Below, one piece after another: positions 58,870 through 64,000 of a stretch of DNA of 64,000 nt. Source of the DNA: Halomonas smyrnensis AAD6 (lineage in GTDB: Bacteria; Pseudomonadota; Gammaproteobacteria; Pseudomonadales; Halomonadaceae); assembly GCF_000265245.1 (NCBI RefSeq), contig NZ_AJKS02000001.1, positions 378,844 through 442,843 of the forward strand, in the 5' to 3' direction. Numbering within the stretch: position 1 is the first letter of the stretch; every line of letters begins with the position of its first letter. The notes under the pieces were generated by a model. It did no database searches, was not told the DNA's origin, and was given only the letters and a program-made list of their open reading frames with translations. The translations under genes and the position numbers were made by a program.

Positions 58870-59756
58870 CCCAAGCGACGCCCGGCGCCCGTTTCCGCGC
58901 CGCCCTCGAGGCCAGTCGGCCGCTGCCGATCGTCGGCACCATCAATGCCTACACCGCGATGATGGCAGAACGCGTCGGCCATCAGGCGATCTACCTGTCC
59001 GGCGGCGGGGTGGCCAACGCCTCCTTCGGCCTGCCGGACCTCGGCATGACCACCATGAATGACGTGGTCGAGGACGCCCATCGCATCTGCGGCGCCACCG
59101 ACCTGCCGCTGCTGGTGGACATCGACACCGGCTGGGGCGGCGCCTTCAACATCGCCCGCACGGTGAAGGAGATGCAGCGTGCCGGCGTCGCCGCCGTGCA
59201 TCTGGAGGACCAGGTGGCCCAGAAGCGCTGCGGTCATCGACCCAACAAGGCCATCGTCTCCCAGCAGGAGATGGTCGACCGCATCAAGGCCGCCGCCGAT
59301 GCGCGCCTCGATCCCGACTTCTACCTGATCGCCCGCACCGATGCCTTCCAGAAGGAAGGGCTCGAGGCCGCCATCGAGCGTGCCAACGCCTGCATCGAGG
59401 CGGGCGCCGATGCCATCTTCGCCGAGGCCGTGCATACGCTGGACGACTACCGCGCCTTCTGCGAGCGCCTCGACGCGCCGATACTGGCCAACATCACCGA
59501 GTTCGGCGCCACCCCGCTGTTCACCCAGCAGGAGCTCGCCGAGGTCGGCTGCCGCATGGTGCTCTATCCGCTGTCGGCCTTCCGCGCCATGAACGCCGCG
59601 GCGCTCAGGGTCTATCAGAGCATTCACGATCAGGGCCACCAGCGCGACGTGGTGGACCAGATGCAGACCCGCGAGGAGCTCTACGACTTCCTCAACTACC
59701 ACGACTTCGAGCGCAAGCTCGATGCGCTCTTTGCCGACAAGGGCGAGGACGCATAA
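58866..59756 (+). CDS. prpB: Methylisocitrate lyase
   Basis: PrpB cleaves 2-methylisocitrate to pyruvate and succinate, the last step of the methylcitrate cycle. The 296-residue isocitrate-lyase-family enzyme shows [40 protein letters not shown] and the catalytic loop [13 protein letters not shown] (KRCGH). [19 protein letters not shown] follows. The ATG overlaps the regulator's stop codon. prpC follows after 66 bases. Confidence 0.97.
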   Translation: MTQATPGARFRAALEASRPLPIVGTINAYTAMMAERVGHQAIYLSGGGVANASFGLPDLGMTTMNDVVEDAHRICGATDLPLLVDIDTGWGGAFNIARTVKEMQRAGVAAVHLEDQVAQKRCGHRPNKAIVSQQEMVDRIKAAADARLDPDFYLIARTDAFQKEGLEAAIERANACIEAGADAIFAEAVHTLDDYRAFCERLDAPILANITEFGATPLFTQQELAEVGCRMVLYPLSAFRAMNAAALRVYQSIHDQGHQRDVVDQMQTREELYDFLNYHDFERKLDALFADKGEDA

Positions 59757-59822
59757 GCGCGTCCCGAACCGTCTTCCAACAACAACACCACGCCAAGCTC
59801 ACGCAGCAAGAGGAGAGACACC

Positions 59823-60950
59823 ATGGCAGACAAACCGATCGGCGGCGCCGGCCTGCGCGGTCAGAGCGCCGGCTCCACCGCCCTGTGCACCGTCGGCAAG
59901 AGCGGTGCCGGCCTGACCTACCGTGGCTTCGACATCAGCGAACTCGCCGACAAGGCGCGCTTCGAGGAAGTGGCCTACCTGCTGCTCAAGGGCAAGCTGC
60001 CCAACCGGGAAGAGCTCGATGCCTACATCGCCAAGCTCCAGGGCCTGCGCGGCCTGCCGCCGGCGCTGAAGGCCGTGCTCGAGCAGATTCCGGCCGATGC
60101 CCACCCCATGGACGTGATGCGCACCGGCGCCTCGATGCTCGGCAACCTCGAGACCGAGGAGAGCTTCGATCAGCAGCAGGACGTCGCCGACCGCCTGCTG
60201 GCGGCGCTGCCTTCGATCATCTGCTACTGGTATCGCTTCAGCCACGATGGCGTGCGTATCGAGACCGAGACCGACGACGCGTCCGTGGGCGGGCACTTCC
60301 TGCACCTGCTGCGCGGCGAGCCGGCCTCCGAGCTGCACGCCCGGGTGATGAACGTCTCGCTGATCCTCTACGCCGAGCACGAGTTCAACGCCTCGACCTT
60401 CACCGCGCGGGTCTGTGCCTCGACCCTCTCCGACATGCATTCCTGCGTGACCGGGGCCATTGGCTCGCTGCGCGGCCCGCTGCACGGCGGCGCCAACGAG
60501 GCCGCCATGGCGATGATCGAGCATTGGCAGTCGCCGGAGGAGGCCGAGCGCGAGATCCTCGGCATGCTCTCCCGCCGCGACAAGATCATGGGCTTCGGCC
60601 ATGCGATCTATCGCGAGTCCGATCCGCGCAACGCCATCATCAAGAAGTGGTCGAAGCAGCTGGCCGAAGATGTGGGCGACAGCGTGCTCTATCCGGTCTC
60701 CGAGCGCGTCGAGGCGGTGATGTGGCGCGAGAAGAAGCTGTTCTGCAACGCCGACTTCTTCCACGCCAGCGCCTATCACTTCATGGGTATTCCCACCAAG
60801 CTGTTCACCCCGATCTTCGTCTGCTCGCGGGTCACCGGCTGGTGCGCCCACGTCTTCGAGCAGCGCGAGAACAATCGCATCATCCGCCCGAGCGCCGACT
60901 ACACCGGGCCGGAGCATAGCGAGTGGGTGCCGATCGAGGAGCGAGACTGA
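59823..60950 (+). CDS. prpC: 2-methylcitrate synthase
   Basis: PrpC condenses propionyl-CoA with oxaloacetate. The 375-residue protein of the citrate synthase family shows GAGLTYRGFDISELADKARFEEVAYLLL near the N-terminus, LRGPLHGGANEAAMAMI (active-site His), KIMGFGHAIYRESDPRNAIIKKW (His) and TPIFVCSRVTGWCAHVFEQRENNRIIRP (Asp region). The first residues GGAGLRGQSAGSTALCTVGK match PrpC rather than GltA. An AGAGGAGAGACACC ribosome binding site precedes the ATG. A nested-palindrome repeat separates it from acnD. Confidence 0.96.
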   Translation: MADKPIGGAGLRGQSAGSTALCTVGKSGAGLTYRGFDISELADKARFEEVAYLLLKGKLPNREELDAYIAKLQGLRGLPPALKAVLEQIPADAHPMDVMRTGASMLGNLETEESFDQQQDVADRLLAALPSIICYWYRFSHDGVRIETETDDASVGGHFLHLLRGEPASELHARVMNVSLILYAEHEFNASTFTARVCASTLSDMHSCVTGAIGSLRGPLHGGANEAAMAMIEHWQSPEEAEREILGMLSRRDKIMGFGHAIYRESDPRNAIIKKWSKQLAEDVGDSVLYPVSERVEAVMWREKKLFCNADFFHASAYHFMGIPTKLFTPIFVCSRVTGWCAHVFEQRENNRIIRPSADYTGPEHSEWVPIEERD

Positions 60951-60980
60951 CGCTTCAGTTCGATGCCCGGCATGAGCATC

Positions 60981-61077
60981 GCCGGGGACAAGTCTGCGCG
61001 AGGGCGCTGTGAACCCATCCCTGGGCGCTACCGACGCCATCCATGGCGTAGGACCCTCGCTTCGCCTTGTCCCCGGC
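60981..61077. repeat. Nested-palindrome intergenic repeat, copy 2
   Basis: This is a 97-bp element between prpC and acnD, inside the prp operon. Outer arms GCCGGGGACAAG / CTTGTCCCCGGC are perfect. GCGAGGG / CCCTCGC pairs inside them, then a core with CCCATCCCTGGG and GCCATCCATGGC. The core is identical to copy 1 (25234-25328), while the paired arms differ in a compensating way. In RNA it would form a stable branched hairpin between two cistrons and could process, stabilise or attenuate the transcript. Confidence 0.85.
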
Positions 61078-61138
61078 TTCACTGCTGCTTCCGGCGCGTC
61101 CTTTCCTGTCCACGACCCGATCCGAGGGTGGCCACGCC

Positions 61139-63778
61139 ATGAATACCGATTACCGCAAGCCCCTGCCCGGCACCGGGCTGGACTACTTCGATACCCGCGA
61201 GGCGGTCGAGGCGATTCGCCCCGGCGCCTACGATACCCTGACCTACACCGCCCGAGTGCTGGCCGAGCAGCTGGTTCGCCGCTGCGAGCCGGGCCTGCGC
61301 GACGCCGCCCTCGAGCAGATCATCGACGGCAAGCGCGACCTGGACTTCCCCTGGTACCCGGCCCGCGTGGTCTGTCACGACATCCTCGGCCAGACGGCGC
61401 TGGTCGATCTGGCCGGACTGCGCGACGCCATCGCCGAGCGCGGCGGCGACCCGGCCAAGGTCAATCCGGTGGTGCCGACCCAGCTGATCGTCGACCACTC
61501 CCTGGCCGTGGAGCATGCCGGCTTCGAGCAGGACGCCTTCGAGCAGAACCGGGCGGTGGAGGATCGCCGCAACGAGGATCGCTTCGACTTCATCGACTGG
61601 ACGCGCACCGCCTTCGAGAACGTCGACGTCATTCCCGCCGGCAACGGCATCATGCACCAGATCAACCTGGAGAAGATGTCGCCGGTGGTGCAGGCGCGCC
61701 CCGATGAGAATGGAAAGCGCATCGCCTTCCCGGATACCTGCGTCGGCACCGACAGCCACACCCCGCATATCGACTGCCTGGGGGTGATCGCCATCGGCGT
61801 CGGCGGCCTCGAGGCCGAGACCGTGATGCTGGGCCGCCCCTCGATGATGCGCCTGCCCGACATCGTCGGCGTGCGGCTGACCGGCAAGCGCAAGCCCGGC
61901 ATCACCGCCACCGATATCGTGCTGGCGATCACCGAGTTCCTGCGCAACGAACGGGTGGTGGGGGCCTATCTGGAGTTCTTCGGCGAGGGGGCGGCGAGCC
62001 TGACCATCGGCGACCGTGCCACCATCTCCAACATGACGCCGGAGTACGGTGCCTCCGCGGCGATGTTCTACATCGACGACCAGACCCTCGACTACCTCAA
62101 GATCACCGGGCGCGAGCCCGAGCAGGTCGAGCTGGTCGAGACCTACGCCAAGCAGGCCGGCCTGTGGGCGGACGACCTGGCCGGCGCCGAGTACGAGCGG
62201 GTGCTGGAATTCGACCTGTCGACCGTGGAGCGCAACCTGGCCGGCCCCTCCAACCCGCATCGCCGCCTGCCGACCAGCGCGCTGCACGACCGCGGCGTCG
62301 CGGTCGATTACGCGAAGGCGCAGCAGGAAGAGCGCGAGGGACTGATGCCCGATGGCGCGGTGATCATCGCCGCCATCACCAGCTGCACCAATACCTCCAA
62401 TCCGCGCAACGTGGTGGCCGCCGGCCTGCTGGCGAAGAAGGCCAACGCGCTGGGCCTCGTGCGCAAGCCCTGGGTGAAGTCGTCCTTCGCGCCGGGGTCC
62501 AAGGTCGCACGCCTCTACCTGGAAGAGGCCGGCCTGCTGCCGGAGCTCGAGAGGCTCGGCTTCGGCATCGTCGCCTACGCCTGCACCACCTGTAACGGCA
62601 TGTCCGGTGCCCTGGACCCGAAGATCCAGCAGGAGATCATCGACCGCGATCTCTATTCCACCGCCGTGCTGTCCGGCAACCGCAACTTCGACGGGCGCAT
62701 TCATCCCTATGCCAAGCAGGCCTTCCTGGCCTCGCCGCCGTTGGTGGTGGCCTACGCCATCGCCGGCACGGTGCGCTTCGATATCGAGCAGGATGCCTTG
62801 GGCTTCGATCCCGACGGCCAGCCGATCACCCTCAAGGACCTGTGGCCCTCGGACGAGGAGATCGACGCCATCGTCGGCGAGTACGTCAAGCCCGAGCAGT
62901 TCCGGGAGGTCTATATCCCGATGTTCGATCTCGATGCGGTGGAGGCCGCCGAGAGCCCGCTCTACGACTGGCGCCCGCAGAGCACCTATATCCGCCGGCC
63001 GCCCTACTGGGAAGGCACCATGGCCGCCGAGCGCGGGCTCAAGGGCATGCGGCCGCTGGCGATCCTGCCGGACAACATCACCACCGACCATCTGTCGCCG
63101 TCCAACGCCATCATGGCCGACAGCGCCGCCGGCGAGTATCTGGCGAAGATGGGCCTGCCGGAAGAGGACTTCAATTCCTACGCCACCCACCGCGGTGACC
63201 ATCTCACCGCCCAGCGCGCGACGCTGGCCAATCCCAAGCTGTTCAACGAGATGGTGCGCGACGAAGCGGGTGAGGTGATCCAGGGCTCGCTGGCGCGGAT
63301 CGAGCCGGAAGGGAAGGTCACCCGCATGTGGGAGGCCATCGAGGCCTACATGGCGCGTCGTCAGCCGCTGATCATCATCGCCGGCGCCGACTATGGCCAG
63401 GGTTCGTCGCGGGACTGGGCGGCCAAGGGCGTGGCGCTCGCCGGCGTGGAGGCGATCGTCGCCGAGGGCTTCGAGCGCATCCACCGCACCAATCTCATCG
63501 GCATGGGCGTGATGCCGCTGCAGTTCGAGCCCGGCACGACCCGTCATACGCTGGCGCTCGACGGCACCGAGACCTACGACGTGGAGGGCGACCCCGCTCC
63601 GGGCGCGATGCTGACGCTGGTGATCCACCGCAAGAGTGGGGGCACGGAGCGGGTGCCGGTGATCTGCCGCCTGGATACCGCCGAGGAGGTCTCCATCTAC
63701 AAGGCGGGCGGCGTGCTGCAGCGCTTCGCCGAGGACTTCCTAGAAGGGGAAGAGAGCGAGGAGGCGACCCACGCATGA
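61139..63778 (+). CDS. acnD: Fe/S-dependent 2-methylisocitrate dehydratase AcnD
   Basis: AcnD dehydrates 2-methylcitrate to 2-methyl-trans-aconitate, which PrpF then isomerises. The 879-residue aconitase-family protein has the cluster cysteines in AAITSCTNTSNPRNV (about residue 422) and YACTTCNGMSGALDP (two Cys, about 482-485), and the C-terminal swivel domain with ADYGQGSSRDWAAKG. The ATG at 61139 begins MNTDYRKPLPGTGLDYFDTREAVE, as in AcnD. An open extension upstream overlaps the repeat element. It overlaps prpF by 4 bases. Confidence 0.95.
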   Translation: MNTDYRKPLPGTGLDYFDTREAVEAIRPGAYDTLTYTARVLAEQLVRRCEPGLRDAALEQIIDGKRDLDFPWYPARVVCHDILGQTALVDLAGLRDAIAERGGDPAKVNPVVPTQLIVDHSLAVEHAGFEQDAFEQNRAVEDRRNEDRFDFIDWTRTAFENVDVIPAGNGIMHQINLEKMSPVVQARPDENGKRIAFPDTCVGTDSHTPHIDCLGVIAIGVGGLEAETVMLGRPSMMRLPDIVGVRLTGKRKPGITATDIVLAITEFLRNERVVGAYLEFFGEGAASLTIGDRATISNMTPEYGASAAMFYIDDQTLDYLKITGREPEQVELVETYAKQAGLWADDLAGAEYERVLEFDLSTVERNLAGPSNPHRRLPTSALHDRGVAVDYAKAQQEEREGLMPDGAVIIAAITSCTNTSNPRNVVAAGLLAKKANALGLVRKPWVKSSFAPGSKVARLYLEEAGLLPELERLGFGIVAYACTTCNGMSGALDPKIQQEIIDRDLYSTAVLSGNRNFDGRIHPYAKQAFLASPPLVVAYAIAGTVRFDIEQDALGFDPDGQPITLKDLWPSDEEIDAIVGEYVKPEQFREVYIPMFDLDAVEAAESPLYDWRPQSTYIRRPPYWEGTMAAERGLKGMRPLAILPDNITTDHLSPSNAIMADSAAGEYLAKMGLPEEDFNSYATHRGDHLTAQRATLANPKLFNEMVRDEAGEVIQGSLARIEPEGKVTRMWEAIEAYMARRQPLIIIAGADYGQGSSRDWAAKGVALAGVEAIVAEGFERIHRTNLIGMGVMPLQFEPGTTRHTLALDGTETYDVEGDPAPGAMLTLVIHRKSGGTERVPVICRLDTAEEVSIYKAGGVLQRFAEDFLEGEESEEATHA

Positions 63779-64000
63779 CCCAGATTCGCATTCCCGCCAC
63801 CTATTTGCGTGGCGGCACCAGCAAGGGCGTGTTCTTCTGCCTGGACGACCTGCCCGAGGCCGCTCGTGCGCCCGGGGCGGCCCGCGATGCGCTGCTGCTG
63901 CGGGTGATCGGCAGCCCCGATCCCTATGGCAAGCAGATCGACGGCATGGGCGGGGCCACCTCCAGCACCAGCAAGACGGTGATCCTGTCGAAGAGCGAGC
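63775..64000 (+). CDS. prpF: 2-methylaconitate cis-trans isomerase PrpF (5' part)
   Basis: The first 75 codons of prpF are present before the window ends. The start MTQIRIPATYLRGGTSKGVFF and DGMGGATSSTSKTVIL are diagnostic for PrpF, which converts 2-methyl-trans-aconitate to the cis isomer for the aconitase. It overlaps the acnD stop by 4 bases. No defect is visible; truncation is due to the window edge only. Confidence 0.95.
   Translation, partial: MTQIRIPATYLRGGTSKGVFFCLDDLPEAARAPGAARDALLLRVIGSPDPYGKQIDGMGGATSSTSKTVILSKSE

Noticed and set aside
61079..63628. An 849-codon minus-strand frame opposite acnD
   Set aside because: acnD is complete with aconitase motifs; the antisense frame has shadow composition (His, Gln, Val, Gly rich) and no domain.

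Overview
The window reads as a chromosome segment of a GC-rich, aerobic gammaproteobacterium. The best fit is Halomonadaceae (Halomonas or a close relative). That rests on a class I PHA synthase preceded by a phasin, a GntR-prpB-prpC-acnD-prpF cluster arranged as in Pseudomonas-like bacteria, split trpE and trpGDC units each with its own leader, a single-subunit NDH-2, a proton-translocating transhydrogenase, and acidic housekeeping proteins. The genus is an inference; no rRNA, tRNA, CRISPR array, complete insertion sequence or prophage is visible. Nearly all of the DNA is ordinary core genome. The unusual material lies in the intergenic regions.

Layout. 1-12.3 kb: a TM2-domain protein, a LysE-type exporter, lytic transglycosylase slt, a DUF1232 protein, htpG, pntAB, gpsA-sixA, a small ABM-domain protein, an AEC transporter and a 33-residue membrane peptide. 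12.5-18.1 kb: two overlapping alpha/beta hydrolases and a patatin-like lipase in tandem, a Smr protein, prmB and aroC. 18.1-21.1 kb: a PHA granule cluster (DUF6489-like protein, phasin, phaC). 21.1-26.8 kb: a minus-strand unit miaB-ybeZ-ybeY-corC-lnt. 27-35.3 kb: an SH3-domain protein, tpm, a YajG-like lipoprotein, ggt, rpe, a GIY-YIG protein, mscS, ndh and gph. 35.3-39.8 kb: trpE, then trpGDC, each behind a short Trp-containing leader peptide. 40-44.9 kb: ethanolamine use (eutR, eutB, eutC, permease). 44.9-51.7 kb: a CPA-type antiporter, a frameshifted DUF2905 gene, a 1046-residue FAD/Fe-S oxidoreductase (YdiJ type) and serS. 51.8-57.9 kb: a SIMPL protein, an AI-2E family protein, trxA, cysB, cysH and pabB. 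58-64 kb: the 2-methylcitrate (propionate) operon, cut off inside prpF by the window edge.

How the genes work together. PhaP and PhaC store carbon as PHA. The prp genes degrade propionyl-CoA. eutBC with the permease and regulator convert ethanolamine to acetaldehyde and ammonia without visible microcompartment genes. trpE/trpGDC and pabB both start from chorismate, which aroC makes nearby. CysB, CysH and thioredoxin form a small sulfate-assimilation neighbourhood.

Most notable: (1) a complete attenuator in front of trpG, with tandem Trp codons, mutually exclusive hairpins and a terminator, plus a second leader with Trp codons in front of trpE; (2) two copies of a roughly 95-bp nested palindrome, between ybeZ and miaB and between prpC and acnD, whose cores are identical and whose stems differ by compensating changes; (3) a roughly 145-bp long inverted repeat with CTAG ends that starts at the trpC stop codon; (4) a one-base frameshift in a DUF2905 gene; (5) a promoter and TTGTCGACAA operator directly in front of the prp regulator. 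No wholly new multi-gene system was found.
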